A stretch of DNA of 64,000 nt from an uncultured Burkholderiales bacterium (GTDB lineage Bacteria > Pseudomonadota > Gammaproteobacteria > Burkholderiales > Burkholderiaceae_C), in contig CAIQBO010000035.1 in assembly GCA_903870145.1 (NCBI GenBank), positions 62,001 through 126,000 of the forward strand, written 5' to 3'. Below, in pieces: positions 25,713 to 35,287 of this stretch (position 1 is its first letter; every line of letters starts with the position of its first letter). The notes under the pieces are model-generated. The model was not told the DNA's origin and did no database searches. It saw only the letters and a program-made list of their open reading frames with translations. Made by a program: the position numbers and the translations under genes.

Positions 25713-27584
25713 TCAGACTTGTGCCAAGCGCTGCTCCAGCGCGGCCTTGGTCTCTAGCAATGCTTTGGGCAGTCTGTGCGCCAATTGCTCAAAGTGCGTG
25801 CTGTGCAATTGAAGCTCTTGTTGCCAGGCGGCTTTGTCAATGCTGGTGACTGTGTTGAACTCGGCCGCACTGAAGCTCAAGCCGGCCCAGCTGATTTCAT
25901 CGTACGTGGGGGCAAAGCCGAACATGGTTTCATGCGCTTTGGCTTTGCCTTCGATGCGGTCGATCATCCACTTGAGCACGCGCATGTTCTCGCCGTAGCC
26001 GGGCCAAACAAATTTGCCAGAAGCGTCTTTGCGAAACCAGTTGACGCAAAAGATGCTGGGCACGGTATGGCCAGAGGCTTTGACGCGCTCACCCATTTGG
26101 AGCCAGTGGGCAAAATAGTCGCTCATGTTGTAGCCGCAAAACGGCAGCATGGCAAAAGGATCGCGGCGCACCACGCCTTGCGCGCCGGTGGCCGCTGCGG
26201 TGGTCTCGGACCCCATGGTCGCGGCCATGTAAACGCCCTCGGTCCAACTGCGCGCTTGGGTCACCAAGGGCACGGTGCTTGAGCGGCGGCCACCAAAAAT
26301 AAAGGCGTCGATGGGCACGCCAGCAGCGTCGTCCCACGCGGGGTCTAAGGCGGGGTTGTTGATGGCGCTGACCGTGAAGCGGGCATTGGGGTGGGCGGCT
26401 TTGGCGCCGGTGTCTTTGGCAATTTGCGGGGTCCAGTCCTTGCCTTGCCAGTCGATCAAGTGGCCGGGCAATGTGCCTGAGTCTTTTTCCATGCCTTCCC
26501 ACCAGACGTCGCCCTCGTCGGTCAAGGCCACGTTGGTGAAGATCACGTTCTTGTCCAAACTGGCCATGCAGTTGGGGTTGGTGTGGTAATTGGTGCCGGG
26601 GGCCACGCCGAAGTAGCCCGCCTCCGGGTTGATGGCAACCATGCTGCCATCGGGTTGGGGCTTGATCCAAGCGATGTCGTCGCCAATGGTGGTGACCTTC
26701 CAGCCCTCAAAGCCTGCGGGCGGCACCAACATGGAGAAGTTGGTTTTGCCGCAAGCGCTTGGGAATGCCGCAGCCACATGGTATTTCTTGCCTTGGGGGT
26801 TGGTCACGCCCAAGATCAGCATGTGCTCGGCCAACCAGCCTTGCTCGCGGCCCATGTTGGAAGCAATGCGTAAAGCAAAGCACTTTTTGCCCAGCAATGC
26901 GTTGCCGCCGTAGCCTGAACCGTAGGACCAAATTTCGCGTGTCTCAGGGTAGTGAACGATGTATTTGACGCTGGGGTTGCAAGGCCAAGCGCTGGTGTCT
27001 TTCGCGCCGCCGACCAAGGGGGCGCCCACCGAGTGCATGCAAGGAACAAAGGCGCCGTCTTTGCCCAATACATCAAACACGGCTTTGCCCATGCGGGTCA
27101 TGAGTTTTTGATTCACCGCCACGTAAGCGCTGTCGGTCAACTCAATCCCAATGTGGGAGATGTGCGAGCCCAATGGCCCCATAGAGAAGGGCACAACGTA
27201 CATCGTGCGGCCTTGCATACAGCCCTCAAACAAGGGCTGCATGGTTTTGCGCATCTCGGCCGGGGCCATCCAGTTGTTGGTGGGGCCTGCGTCTTCTTTT
27301 TGGGCTGAGCAAATGTAGGTTCGGTCTTCCACGCGCGCCACATCGGAGGGGTCCGAGCAGGCCAAAAAGCTGCCGGGGCGCTTGGCTGGGTTGAGCCTTT
27401 TAAAGGTGCCGCTGTCTACCAAGTCTTGGCACAAGCGGGCGTATTCTTCATCGGAGCCGTCACACCAATAGACTTGGGCAGGTTTGCACAAGGCGGCCAT
27501 GTCGGCCACCCAAGCCAGCAACTTGGTGTGTTGGACATAGGCTGGGGTGTTCAAGGACAAGCCTTGCATCACGGGTGAATTCAT
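25713..27584 (-). CDS. pckG: Phosphoenolpyruvate carboxykinase (GTP)
   Basis: 623 residues, the usual length for GTP-dependent PEP carboxykinases. Motifs are [12 protein letters not shown], the P-loop region [17 protein letters not shown] with the reactive cysteine, [12 protein letters not shown] for metal binding, and [14 protein letters not shown]. It converts oxaloacetate plus GTP to PEP, the first step of gluconeogenesis from acids. That fits a cell living on organic acids. A strong hairpin (27609-27648) lies just upstream in the leader, and a 7-3-7 palindrome (27753-27769) lies further up, so expression is probably regulated. Confidence 0.96.
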   Translation of the reverse strand: MNSPVMQGLSLNTPAYVQHTKLLAWVADMAALCKPAQVYWCDGSDEEYARLCQDLVDSGTFKRLNPAKRPGSFLACSDPSDVARVEDRTYICSAQKEDAGPTNNWMAPAEMRKTMQPLFEGCMQGRTMYVVPFSMGPLGSHISHIGIELTDSAYVAVNQKLMTRMGKAVFDVLGKDGAFVPCMHSVGAPLVGGAKDTSAWPCNPSVKYIVHYPETREIWSYGSGYGGNALLGKKCFALRIASNMGREQGWLAEHMLILGVTNPQGKKYHVAAAFPSACGKTNFSMLVPPAGFEGWKVTTIGDDIAWIKPQPDGSMVAINPEAGYFGVAPGTNYHTNPNCMASLDKNVIFTNVALTDEGDVWWEGMEKDSGTLPGHLIDWQGKDWTPQIAKDTGAKAAHPNARFTVSAINNPALDPAWDDAAGVPIDAFIFGGRRSSTVPLVTQARSWTEGVYMAATMGSETTAAATGAQGVVRRDPFAMLPFCGYNMSDYFAHWLQMGERVKASGHTVPSIFCVNWFRKDASGKFVWPGYGENMRVLKWMIDRIEGKAKAHETMFGFAPTYDEISWAGLSFSAAEFNTVTSIDKAAWQQELQLHSTHFEQLAHRLPKALLETKAALEQRLAQV

Positions 27585-27608
27585 GGGAGGGGCTCCAAGG
27601 TTTTAAAA

Positions 27609-27648
27609 TCGTTTTTTGAAAACCTTGCAAGGCGTTTTCAGAAAACGA
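27609..27648. promoter_or_regulatory. Strong hairpin in the pckG leader
   Basis: Left arm 27609-27623 (TCGTTTTTTGAAAAC) pairs with right arm 27634-27648 (GTTTTCAGAAAACGA) over 15 positions, with a single T/G position, and encloses CTTGCAAGGC. The hairpin is only 24 bases from the pckG start codon, so it could act in the leader RNA or as a protein site in DNA. Confidence 0.5.
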
Positions 27649-27752
27649 CGAGCCCGCCCGACGACCAAGCGTTTCAGCTTGTAACCGCGTCGTAACCCAT
27701 GGCTAATTTTAAGGACGCTGGGCAAGCAGTGGGGCCAGATTGCCCAAAGATC

Positions 27753-27769
27753 TATGCAAAACTTGCATA
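27753..27769. promoter_or_regulatory. Palindrome TATGCAA-AAC-TTGCATA upstream of pckG
   Basis: A perfect 7-base inverted repeat with a 3-base spacer, about 170 bases upstream of pckG. Its form suits a dimeric regulator. The rest of the 27649-27790 gap holds no gene that I can support. Confidence 0.4.
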
Positions 27770-27792
27770 AAGTCAAGACCAAGGCATCCATG

Positions 27793-27820
27793 AAAAACCC
27801 GCATTCAAGCGGGTTGGGTC
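27793..27820 (-). terminator. Rho-independent terminator after the small membrane protein
   Basis: On the minus strand AACCCGC (27815-27809), a six-base loop and GCGGGTT (27802-27796) form a perfect 7-base stem followed directly by a T run. It ends the recQ-small protein transcript. Confidence 0.85.
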
Positions 27821-27856
27821 AGGATGCAAATTGCAGGGCGAGCCCCTGCCCATCAA

Positions 27857-27991
27857 TCAGGCCATGAACACTGCAATAAAAGCCAACAAGAAAATCAAAA
27901 CCGCGCCGGCCACGGGGATCACGACGGGAATATGTTTGACCACGCCTTCAACGGGATCTTGGCTGGCGTGTGTATCGTTGTGTGCTGACAT
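27857..27991 (-). CDS. 44-residue single-span membrane protein
   Basis: A short frame downstream of recQ, starting MSAHNDTHASQDPVEGVVKH and ending in the hydrophobic stretch VVIPVAGAVLIFLLAFIAVF. An AAGG lies a good distance before the ATG, and a perfect terminator follows 37 bases after the stop. The layout (polar His/Asp-rich head, one transmembrane helix) resembles small subunits attached to membrane complexes, but I do not recognise a named family. It begins 53 bases after the recQ stop on the same strand. Start, stop and terminator together make it a likely real gene that automated callers may miss. Confidence 0.7.
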   Translation of the reverse strand: MSAHNDTHASQDPVEGVVKHIPVVIPVAGAVLIFLLAFIAVFMA

Positions 27992-28044
27992 GGGAGAACC
28001 TTAATAAGTACAGCTGGGTATTTTAACCAAGACAGCGGGCTTGT

Positions 28045-29928
28045 CTAATTTGCAGCTTGCGCCGGGGTTGTTTGCGCCACGCGGCAGACATCGAGCACTT
28101 GTTGGCCGTAGGCCTGCAATTTTTTAACGCCCAAGCCGCTGATGCCTTGCAAGTCGTCCAAAGACTGCGGCGCGTGGCTGGCAATGGACGCCAAGGTCGC
28201 GTCATGAAAGATCACATAGGCCGGCAAATTGTGCTCACTTGCAACTTGCGCACGCCAAGCTTTGAGGTTGATGTACCTGACCAAGGCGTCTTGCCCCAAA
28301 TTGGCCGCTGCGGGGCCCGGAGCATGAGGTTTGCGGCTGCGTTTTTCGGGGCGCTGGCTGATGGAGGCGCGCAGTTGCACCGTCAACTCGCCCTTTAAAA
28401 CCGCACGAGAGCCTTCTGTCAGCTGCAAGGTGTTGAAGACTTCGCCCTGCACATTCAAGGCGCCCATGGCAATGAGTTGGCGCAGCACACCGCGCAGCTG
28501 CACTTCGCTGTATTGCGCACCAATGCCAAAGGTGCTCAAGCTGGTGTGGCCGTATTGGGAGACTTTTTCTGTGGCCTTGCCGCGCAAGATGTCCATGATG
28601 TGGCCCGAGCCAAATGAAAAGCCGCTGTGCTGCTGGGTCCGAAACACGGTGGAGAGCAACTTGCGCGCAGCATCAGTGCCGTCCCAAATGGCAGGGGGGT
28701 GCAAGCAGTTGTCACAGTTGCCGCAAGGCGTGCTGGCTTCGTCAAAGTAAGACAGCAAGCGCACGCGCCTGCAATCGGTGGCCTCTGCCAGCGCCAAAAG
28801 CGCGTCGAGTTTGCCGCGCATGACTTGCTTGAAATCGTCATGCGCGGGGCTCTCGTCGATCATGCGCCGCTGGTTGACCACATCTTGCAAGCCGTAAGCC
28901 ATCCAGGCATCTGCGCGCATACCGTCGCGCCCTGCACGCCCTGTTTCTTGGTAATAGCCTTCGATGTTTTTGGGCATGTCCAGGTGCGCCACAAAGCGCA
29001 CATCGGGCTTGTCGATGCCCATGCCAAACGCAATGGTGGCCACCATGACCACACCTTCGTCGCGCAGAAAACGGTCTTGGTGGGTTTGCCGCAAGGCAGC
29101 ATCCAAGCCGGCGTGGTAGGGCAGCGCATCGATGCCAGATTCGGCCAACATTTGCGCCACTTCTTCGACGCGCCTGCGTGACTGGCAATAGACCACACCG
29201 GCTTCGCCCTCGTGCTCGCGTTCAATGAAGCGCAGCAGTTGCGTGCTGGCGTCTTTTTTCTCCACGATGGTGTAGCGAATGTTGGGCCTGTCAAAACTGC
29301 TGATAAACAGTTGCGCCGCCTCGAGCTGCAAGCGCTCGACGATGTCCGCACGCGTGAGCGCATCCGCCGTGGCGGTCAAGGCCACTCGAGGCACGCCGGC
29401 ATAGCGCTCATGCAAGACGCTCAGGCCGCGGTATTCAGGCCGGAAATCGTGGCCCCATTGGCTGACGCAATGCGCCTCGTCAATCGCAAACAAACTGAGC
29501 AAGCCGCGCGCATGCAAGGCGTCAAGTTGCGCCAAAAAGCGCGGCGTGGTGATGCGCTCTGGCGCGGCATACAGCATTGTGATCTCGCCTTGCCGCAGGC
29601 GCTGCTCGACTTGCTGCGCCGCTTCAGGGCTGAGGGTGGAGTTCAAAAAATCAGCGCGAACCCCAGCCTCGTGCAAGGCGCCAACTTGGTCGTGCATCAA
29701 GGCAATCAAAGGCGAGACCACAATGGTGATGCCCTGCCCCGCGTTTTGCCGGGCAATGGCCGGAATTTGGTAGCACAGGCTTTTGCCGCCGCCGGTGGGC
29801 ATCAAAACCAGCGCATCATGTCCGCTGGTGACGTGCTCGATGATGTTTTGCTGCGGGCCTCGGAAAGACTCGTAACCAAAAACCTCACTGAGGATGCGCA
29901 AAATGCTCGGGTTGGGGGATGTAGACAC
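28045..29928 (-). CDS. recQ: ATP-dependent DNA helicase RecQ
   Basis: 627 residues. Helicase motifs are [16 protein letters not shown] (Walker A), [20 protein letters not shown] (DEAH plus aromatic loop), VALTATAD, and [10 protein letters not shown] (motif VI). The zinc-binding part of the RQC domain shows [11 protein letters not shown], and the C-terminal HRDC domain is intact (LSGL-like [14 protein letters not shown]). It unwinds DNA 3'-5' in recombination and repair. The start is GTG giving [10 protein letters not shown]. The gene is divergent from metH, with 130 bases between. Confidence 0.97.
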   Translation of the reverse strand: MSTSPNPSILRILSEVFGYESFRGPQQNIIEHVTSGHDALVLMPTGGGKSLCYQIPAIARQNAGQGITIVVSPLIALMHDQVGALHEAGVRADFLNSTLSPEAAQQVEQRLRQGEITMLYAAPERITTPRFLAQLDALHARGLLSLFAIDEAHCVSQWGHDFRPEYRGLSVLHERYAGVPRVALTATADALTRADIVERLQLEAAQLFISSFDRPNIRYTIVEKKDASTQLLRFIEREHEGEAGVVYCQSRRRVEEVAQMLAESGIDALPYHAGLDAALRQTHQDRFLRDEGVVMVATIAFGMGIDKPDVRFVAHLDMPKNIEGYYQETGRAGRDGMRADAWMAYGLQDVVNQRRMIDESPAHDDFKQVMRGKLDALLALAEATDCRRVRLLSYFDEASTPCGNCDNCLHPPAIWDGTDAARKLLSTVFRTQQHSGFSFGSGHIMDILRGKATEKVSQYGHTSLSTFGIGAQYSEVQLRGVLRQLIAMGALNVQGEVFNTLQLTEGSRAVLKGELTVQLRASISQRPEKRSRKPHAPGPAAANLGQDALVRYINLKAWRAQVASEHNLPAYVIFHDATLASIASHAPQSLDDLQGISGLGVKKLQAYGQQVLDVCRVAQTTPAQAAN

Positions 29929-30023
29929 GGCTTGTATTGTCTACGAAGGGGCAAGCACAGGACTTTCTTTGAGTTGCTCAGTGGGCCCCGCCAGACAAAA
30001 ACTGAAGTAAAAGCTGTAGGAAG

Positions 30024-30052
30024 TTGTGTGTGTCAGTTAGATTTTTTACAAT
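30024..30052 (+). promoter_or_regulatory. Sigma-70 promoter of metH N-terminal gene
   Basis: TTGTGT (30024-30029), 17-base spacer, TACAAT (30047-30052). Transcription would begin at about 30058-30060, right at the ATG (30059), so the message may be leaderless. No Shine-Dalgarno is seen before that ATG. Confidence 0.6.
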
Positions 30053-30058
30053 AGCGCC

Positions 30059-31111
30059 ATGAAAGCATTGACATACACCCGCGGCCAAGCGCTGCCCGAG
30101 ATCTTGAATCAGCGCATTGCCATCTTGGATGGCGCCATGGGCACCATGATTCAGCGGTTCAAATTGGGCGAGGCCGATTATCGCGGCGAGCGCTTCAAAG
30201 ACATCGCTCAAGACGTCAAAGGCAACAACGAGTTGCTCAGCTTGACGCGCCCCGATGTGATCAGCGATATCCATCAAGCGTATTTGGCCGCTGGCGCCGA
30301 CATGATCGAGACCAACACCTTTGGCGCCACCAGCATTGCCCAGGCCGACTACGACATGGCTGACTTGGCTGTGGAGATGAACCACGCCTCGGCAGCTTTG
30401 GCGCGAGCGGCTTGCGACAAGTATTCAACGCCTGACAAACCTCGCTTTGCCGTGGGCGCTTTGGGCCCCACGCCCAAGACTGCCAGTATCAGCCCCGAAG
30501 TGAATGACCCTGGCGCGCGCAATGTGGACTTTGAAAGCTTGCGAGCTGCGTACTACGCACAAACGCAGGCCTTGGTCGAGGGCGGGGTGGATGCTCTTTT
30601 GGTGGAAACCGTTTTCGATACGCTCAACGCCAAGGCGGCTTTGTTTGCCATTGAAGAGTATTTCCAAGCCAGCGGGCAACGCTTGCCCTTGATCATCAGT
30701 GGCACCGTGACCGACGCTTCGGGCCGCATTTTGAGCGGCCAAACCGTCACGGCTTTTTGGCACAGCGTGCGCCACGCACGGCCCTTGGCAATCGGTTTGA
30801 ACTGTGCCTTGGGCGCCACGTTGATGCGGCCCTACATTCAAGAGCTGGCCAAAGTTGCAAGCGACACCTTCATCAGTTGCTACCCCAACGCCGGCTTGCC
30901 CAACCCCATGAGCGAGACCGGTTTTGACGAGACCCCTGAAGTCACCAGTCGTTTGCTGCATGAGTTTGCAGCTGAAGGCTTGGTCAACATTGTGGGGGGG
31001 TGCTGCGGCACCACGCCCGAGCACATTGGGGCCATTGGCAATGCCGTCAGCCCCTTGGCACCGCGCGGGGTGCATGTGGGCGCATTTTACAAAGAGGCCG
31101 CCTTGGTTTGA
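30059..31111 (+). CDS. metH: Methionine synthase, homocysteine-binding N-terminal half (split MetH)
   Basis: 350 residues, matching only the homocysteine S-methyltransferase module of Met[14 protein letters not shown] and [14 protein letters not shown]-like segments start the barrel. Zinc-binding cysteines are in GLNCALG and [10 protein letters not shown]. The usual single 1200-residue MetH is here two proteins, this one and the one starting at 31270, separated by 158 bases with an SAH riboswitch. Split MetH is known in Burkholderiales. This half accepts the methyl group onto homocysteine, but needs the cobalamin half to work. Confidence 0.93.
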   Translation: MKALTYTRGQALPEILNQRIAILDGAMGTMIQRFKLGEADYRGERFKDIAQDVKGNNELLSLTRPDVISDIHQAYLAAGADMIETNTFGATSIAQADYDMADLAVEMNHASAALARAACDKYSTPDKPRFAVGALGPTPKTASISPEVNDPGARNVDFESLRAAYYAQTQALVEGGVDALLVETVFDTLNAKAALFAIEEYFQASGQRLPLIISGTVTDASGRILSGQTVTAFWHSVRHARPLAIGLNCALGATLMRPYIQELAKVASDTFISCYPNAGLPNPMSETGFDETPEVTSRLLHEFAAEGLVNIVGGCCGTTPEHIGAIGNAVSPLAPRGVHVGAFYKEAALV

Positions 31112-31163
31112 GAGGTGTCAAGTGCGCCGGGGATAGCACTTGGCACAGAGGTTAAAATAAGCC

Positions 31164-31225
31164 CGCCCCAAGGAGCGTTGCAGCCCGTCCGAGCCACACT
31201 GTGCCGGCGGGTCAGGCTTGGGGCG
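31164..31225 (+). promoter_or_regulatory. S-adenosylhomocysteine (SAH) riboswitch aptamer
   Basis: The paired stem CGCCCCAAG (31164-31172) and CTTGGGGCG (31217-31225) encloses GGAGCGTTGCAGCCCG and GGCGGGTCAGG. These contain the conserved core of SAH riboswitches (AGGAGCGNTGC followed by CAGGCTNGG). In the family, SAH binding turns on genes that recycle SAH and homocysteine, including metH. The element sits between the two metH genes and directly upstream of the cobalamin half, so only that half should respond. Confidence 0.88.
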
Positions 31226-31243
31226 CTTTCTATTGCAACCACG

Positions 31244-31267
31244 CTCACCTGCGTTGACCGAGGTGAG
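31244..31267 (+). promoter_or_regulatory. Ribosome-binding-site sequestering hairpin (riboswitch expression platform)
   Basis: CTCACCT (31244-31250) is the exact complement of AGGTGAG (31261-31267), which contains the Shine-Dalgarno sequence just before the GTG start at 31270. The hairpin would hide the ribosome site when the aptamer is empty. It gives a translational ON switch. Confidence 0.75.
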
Positions 31268-31269
31268 TT

Positions 31270-34029
31270 GTGTCTGATTTCGTTGCTGTTCCCCCCTTGA
31301 AACTCTCTGGTTTGGAGCCTGTCCAAATTGGTGAGGGCTCTTTGTTTGTCAACATTGGTGAGCGCACCAACGTGACGGGCTCCAAAGCCTTTGCCCGCAT
31401 GATTTTGAATGGCGAGTACGAGCAAGCCTTGGCCGTGGCGCGTCAGCAAGTGGAAAACGGCGCGCAAATTATCGACATCAACATGGACGAGGCCATGCTC
31501 GACAGTCAAGCGGCGATGGTGCGATTTTTAAATTTGATCGCCTCTGAGCCCGACATTGCACGCGTGCCGATCATGGTCGACTCCTCCAAGTGGAGCGTGA
31601 TCGAAGCGGGCCTGCGCTGCATACAAGGCAAGGGCATCGTCAACTCCATCAGCATGAAAGAAGGCGTTGAAGCCTTCAAGCAGCAGGCGCTTTTGGTCAA
31701 GCGCTACGGCGCGGCCGCGGTGGTCATGGCCTTCGATGAAAAAGGCCAGGCCGACACCTACGCCCGCAAGATAGAAATTTGTGAGCGGGCTTACCGCGTG
31801 CTGGTCGACGAAGTGGACTTTGCGCCTGAAGACATTATTTTCGACCCCAATATTTTTGCCATTGCCACCGGCATTGAAGAGCATAACAACTACGCGGTCG
31901 ATTTCATCGAGGCCACGCGCTGGATTAAACAGCACTTGCCCGGTGCCAAAGTCTCGGGCGGCGTTTCTAACGTTTCGTTCAGCTTTCGCGGCAATGACCC
32001 GGTGCGCGAGGCCATTCACACGGTATTTTTGTACCATGCGATTCAAGCGGGCATGGACATGGGCATCGTCAACGCCGGCATGGTAGGTGTCTACGATGAG
32101 CTCGAACCCGAGTTGCGCGAGCGCGTGGAAGACGTGGTCTTGAACCGCCGACCTGATGCCGGTGAGCGCTTGGTCGACGTGGCCGAGAACGCCAAGGGCG
32201 CGGCCAAAGATGAGTCGCACAAATTGGCGTGGCGCGGCACGCCCCAGGCGCCGGTGGCCACAGCCCAGCGTTTGTCGCACGCCTTGGTGCACGGCATCAC
32301 CGACTTCATCAGCGTGGACACCGAAGAGGCCTATCAGGAAATTTTGGCCAAAGGCGGGCGCCCCTTGCATGTGATCGAAGGCCCTTTGATGGACGGCATG
32401 AACATCGTGGGCGATTTGTTTGGTCAGGGCAAAATGTTTTTACCTCAAGTGGTCAAGTCTGCGCGCGTGATGAAGCAAGCCGTGGCGCATTTGGTGCCCT
32501 ACATCGAAGAGGAAAAACGCTTGCAAGCCGAAGCTGGGCAAGACGTCAAGTCCAAGGGCAAGATTGTGATTGCCACGGTCAAAGGCGATGTGCATGACAT
32601 CGGCAAGAACATTGTCACGGTGGTGCTTCAGTGCAACAACTTTGACGTGGTGAACATGGGCGTGATGGTGCCGTGTCATGAAATTTTGGCCAAAGCCAAA
32701 GAAGAAAACGCCGACATCATTGGCTTGTCGGGCCTGATCACACCCAGCTTAGAAGAGATGCAATACGTGGCCAGCGAGATGCAAAAAGACGCGTATTTCA
32801 ATTTGCGAAAAATGCCCTTGCTCATCGGCGGCGCCACCACCAGCCGGGTGCACACGGCTGTGAAAATTGCGCCCCATTACGAAGGCCCCGTGGTCTATGT
32901 GCCCGACGCTTCGCGCAGCGTGAGCGTGGCGCAAGGCTTGCTGTCTGAGCGCGCAGACGCCTATATCCAAGAGCTTGAAGCAGACTACGCCAAAGTGCGT
33001 GAAATGCACGCCAACAAAAAGCAAACGCCCATGTGGCCGCTGGCCAAGGCGCGCAGCAACAAAACGAAAATTGATTGGGCTGCTGCCACACTGCCTGCCC
33101 CTAAATTTGTCGGCCGCCGTGTGTTTAAGAATTTCGATTTGGCAGACATTGCGCGCTACATCGACTGGGGCCCATTTTTTCAAACCTGGGATTTGGCTGG
33201 GCCTTACCCTGCTATTTTGCAAGACGAAGTGGTCGGCATTGAGGCGCAAAAAGTTTTCAATGATGCGCAGCAAATGCTGCAAAAAATCATTGAAGGGCGC
33301 TGGCTCAGCGCGCATGCGGTGATGGGCTTGTACCCCGCCAACAGCGTGAACCACGACGACATTGTTTTGTACACCGACGACTCGCGCAGCCACGTGGCCA
33401 TGACGTGGCACGGGCTGCGCCAACAAACCGAAAAACAGGGGGGCAAACCCAGCCGCTGCTTGGCTGATTTTGTGGCCCCGCGCCTCAATGCACAAGGTCA
33501 AGAAACTGGCTTGAAAGATTATGTGGGCGTGTTTGCCGTGACAGCAGGCATTGGCGTAGAAAAGCGCGAACAAGCCTTTGAAGCGGCGCATGACGACTAC
33601 AGCGCCATCATGCTCAAAGCACTGGCCGACCGCATGGCAGAAGCCTTTGCGGAGTGCTTGCACCTGCGCGTGCGCACAGATTTATGGGGCTACGCCGCGC
33701 AAGAAAGCACCGACGTGCCAGCCCATTTGAAAGACTTGATTGCTGAAAAATACCAAGGCATCCGGCCCGCGCCGGGCTACCCAGCCTGCCCTGACCACAG
33801 CGCCAAAAAAGGCATGTTCGAACTCTTGCGATGCCAAGACATTGGCATGGGCTTGACCGAGAGTTTGGCCATGACACCGGCGGCCAGTGTCAGCGGTTTT
33901 TATTTGAGCCACGCGCAAAGCCAGTATTTCAATGTGGGCAAAATCGGTGAAGACCAAGTGCAGGACTTGGCCAAACGTCAAGGCGTGGACGTGGCTGCGG
34001 TCAAGCGTTTGCTTGGGCCCAATTTATAG
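31270..34029 (+). CDS. metH: Methionine synthase, folate/cobalamin/activation half (split MetH)
   Basis: 919 residues. The pterin-binding barrel begins [20 protein letters not shown]. The cobalamin cap follows, then the B12 domain with [10 protein letters not shown], whose His442 is the axial cobalt ligand. The C-terminal SAM-binding activation domain includes [12 protein letters not shown]. It carries the methyl group from methyltetrahydrofolate through cobalamin to the homocysteine half encoded upstream. The start is a GTG preceded by a strong AGGTGAG ribosome site, which is paired with an upstream anti-site as part of an SAH riboswitch. The 3' end overlaps the convergent MFS gene by six bases. 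Confidence 0.97.
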   Translation: MSDFVAVPPLKLSGLEPVQIGEGSLFVNIGERTNVTGSKAFARMILNGEYEQALAVARQQVENGAQIIDINMDEAMLDSQAAMVRFLNLIASEPDIARVPIMVDSSKWSVIEAGLRCIQGKGIVNSISMKEGVEAFKQQALLVKRYGAAAVVMAFDEKGQADTYARKIEICERAYRVLVDEVDFAPEDIIFDPNIFAIATGIEEHNNYAVDFIEATRWIKQHLPGAKVSGGVSNVSFSFRGNDPVREAIHTVFLYHAIQAGMDMGIVNAGMVGVYDELEPELRERVEDVVLNRRPDAGERLVDVAENAKGAAKDESHKLAWRGTPQAPVATAQRLSHALVHGITDFISVDTEEAYQEILAKGGRPLHVIEGPLMDGMNIVGDLFGQGKMFLPQVVKSARVMKQAVAHLVPYIEEEKRLQAEAGQDVKSKGKIVIATVKGDVHDIGKNIVTVVLQCNNFDVVNMGVMVPCHEILAKAKEENADIIGLSGLITPSLEEMQYVASEMQKDAYFNLRKMPLLIGGATTSRVHTAVKIAPHYEGPVVYVPDASRSVSVAQGLLSERADAYIQELEADYAKVREMHANKKQTPMWPLAKARSNKTKIDWAAATLPAPKFVGRRVFKNFDLADIARYIDWGPFFQTWDLAGPYPAILQDEVVGIEAQKVFNDAQQMLQKIIEGRWLSAHAVMGLYPANSVNHDDIVLYTDDSRSHVAMTWHGLRQQTEKQGGKPSRCLADFVAPRLNAQGQETGLKDYVGVFAVTAGIGVEKREQAFEAAHDDYSAIMLKALADRMAEAFAECLHLRVRTDLWGYAAQESTDVPAHLKDLIAEKYQGIRPAPGYPACPDHSAKKGMFELLRCQDIGMGLTESLAMTPAASVSGFYLSHAQSQYFNVGKIGEDQVQDLAKRQGVDVAAVKRLLGPNL

Positions 34030-35277
34030 ACTCCTGCGTTTGTTCGTCAGCGATCTGGCCTGAACCAACCACAATGCCAGCACGCCCAAAATGCCGGCAA
34101 CCAGCAGCCAACGCAAACCGATGCTGTAGCCATTTTGGGTGGTCCACAGCAGACCTAAGCCCCATGGCGCGATGGCGCGCCCTAGCGCCATGGGTAAGCC
34201 CAACACCCCATTGAGCCGCCCGACATGGTCGCGACTGACATATTGCGCAACAGCCGTCCCTCTGACAATGGTGTTCAAGCCATTGCCCAAGCCATAGAAA
34301 AGCACAAACATCAGCGCTGCCCATTGTGTCAACCCACCGGCGATTAAAAACACCAAGCCGAGCGGGACCAGACATGGAATCCAAAGGTTGGCGGCGTGCA
34401 CATCCAAGTGTTTCTCAAACCAAAACAACAATAAGCGCCCCAGCACTTGAACCGCTCCAATTGCTGCGGGGACAGCAATCACCCATGCCGGGGGTAGTTG
34501 GGCCTCCTCTAACAAACTCACCATGTGGGTCGACAAGGCCGAGCTCACCATGGCCGTTAAGAACAAAAAACCAGCCAACAGCAAGAAGGGGGCGCTTTGA
34601 AGAAGTTGCTGAAATTCTGGAGATGCTGGTTCTGGGCGGGGCGGCGAAGCAGGCACAGGCTGCTCTGGCACGTCAAGGCGTTGAGATGCAGGTGCTTGCT
34701 TTAACAACCAAGCATGCAATGGCACACACACGAGAGCATGCAGCAAAGCCAAAACCCACAAGGCATCGCGCCAGCCTAGGGCGGTGATCAACCAAGATGA
34801 CAAAGGGATGAAAACGGTGCTGGCCAAACCCCCTAAGAAGGTCATGATGATGATTGCGCGTCGGTAGTCCGTGGGAAAGCGGCGGGTCAGAACCGCAAAA
34901 GCCGGGGGGTAAAGAGTGGCCGAAAGCCCCACCCCCAGCGCCAACCACACCGCATAAAACCCAGCCAATGATGTGACGAAACTGTGCGCCACCAAGCACA
35001 AACCCACCCACGCCGAGCCCCAAGCCATGACGCGCCGCTCATGGCCTTGGTCTATCCAGCGGCCAATCGGGTAGGCCATCAAACCATCGGCCAACAAAGC
35101 CAAGCTAAAAGCCAAAGAAGATTCTGCACGCGTCAAACCCAGTTCGCGCTCGAGCGGGCCCATCAGCAAAGAGAAGGTGTAGAAAACACTGCCCCAACTG
35201 ATCAACTGGGCCAAAGACAAGCAAGCTGAAAAGGCCTCTAAGCCAGGTGTCCACGAGAATTTGATAATGCCGCGCAT
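34024..35277 (-). CDS. MFS transporter (monocarboxylate/oxalate-formate type)
   Basis: 417 residues from the ATG giving [16 protein letters not shown]; the longer in-frame extension upstream is not membrane-like. Twelve hydrophobic segments occur in two groups of six, with a hydrophilic Pro/Glu-rich loop (about residues 190-215) between them. [23 protein letters not shown] in helix 1 and [13 protein letters not shown] in the first cytoplasmic loop fit the MFS branch near monocarboxylate and oxalate/formate carriers. Substrate unknown. It starts 10 bases after the comM stop on the same strand. Confidence 0.82.
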   Translation of the reverse strand: MRGIIKFSWTPGLEAFSACLSLAQLISWGSVFYTFSLLMGPLERELGLTRAESSLAFSLALLADGLMAYPIGRWIDQGHERRVMAWGSAWVGLCLVAHSFVTSLAGFYAVWLALGVGLSATLYPPAFAVLTRRFPTDYRRAIIIMTFLGGLASTVFIPLSSWLITALGWRDALWVLALLHALVCVPLHAWLLKQAPASQRLDVPEQPVPASPPRPEPASPEFQQLLQSAPFLLLAGFLFLTAMVSSALSTHMVSLLEEAQLPPAWVIAVPAAIGAVQVLGRLLLFWFEKHLDVHAANLWIPCLVPLGLVFLIAGGLTQWAALMFVLFYGLGNGLNTIVRGTAVAQYVSRDHVGRLNGVLGLPMALGRAIAPWGLGLLWTTQNGYSIGLRWLLVAGILGVLALWLVQARSLTNKRRSL

Positions 35278-35287
35278 GCCTGCATTA

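Noticed and set aside
27603-27791. Open frame in the pckG upstream gap
   Set aside because: It runs through the hairpin and palindrome, lacks a ribosome site and has no protein-like pattern.
32749-33663. Long open frame opposite metH (304 codons)
   Set aside because: Same reason: an antisense shadow of a well-conserved coding sequence, with no ribosome site and no recognisable domain.
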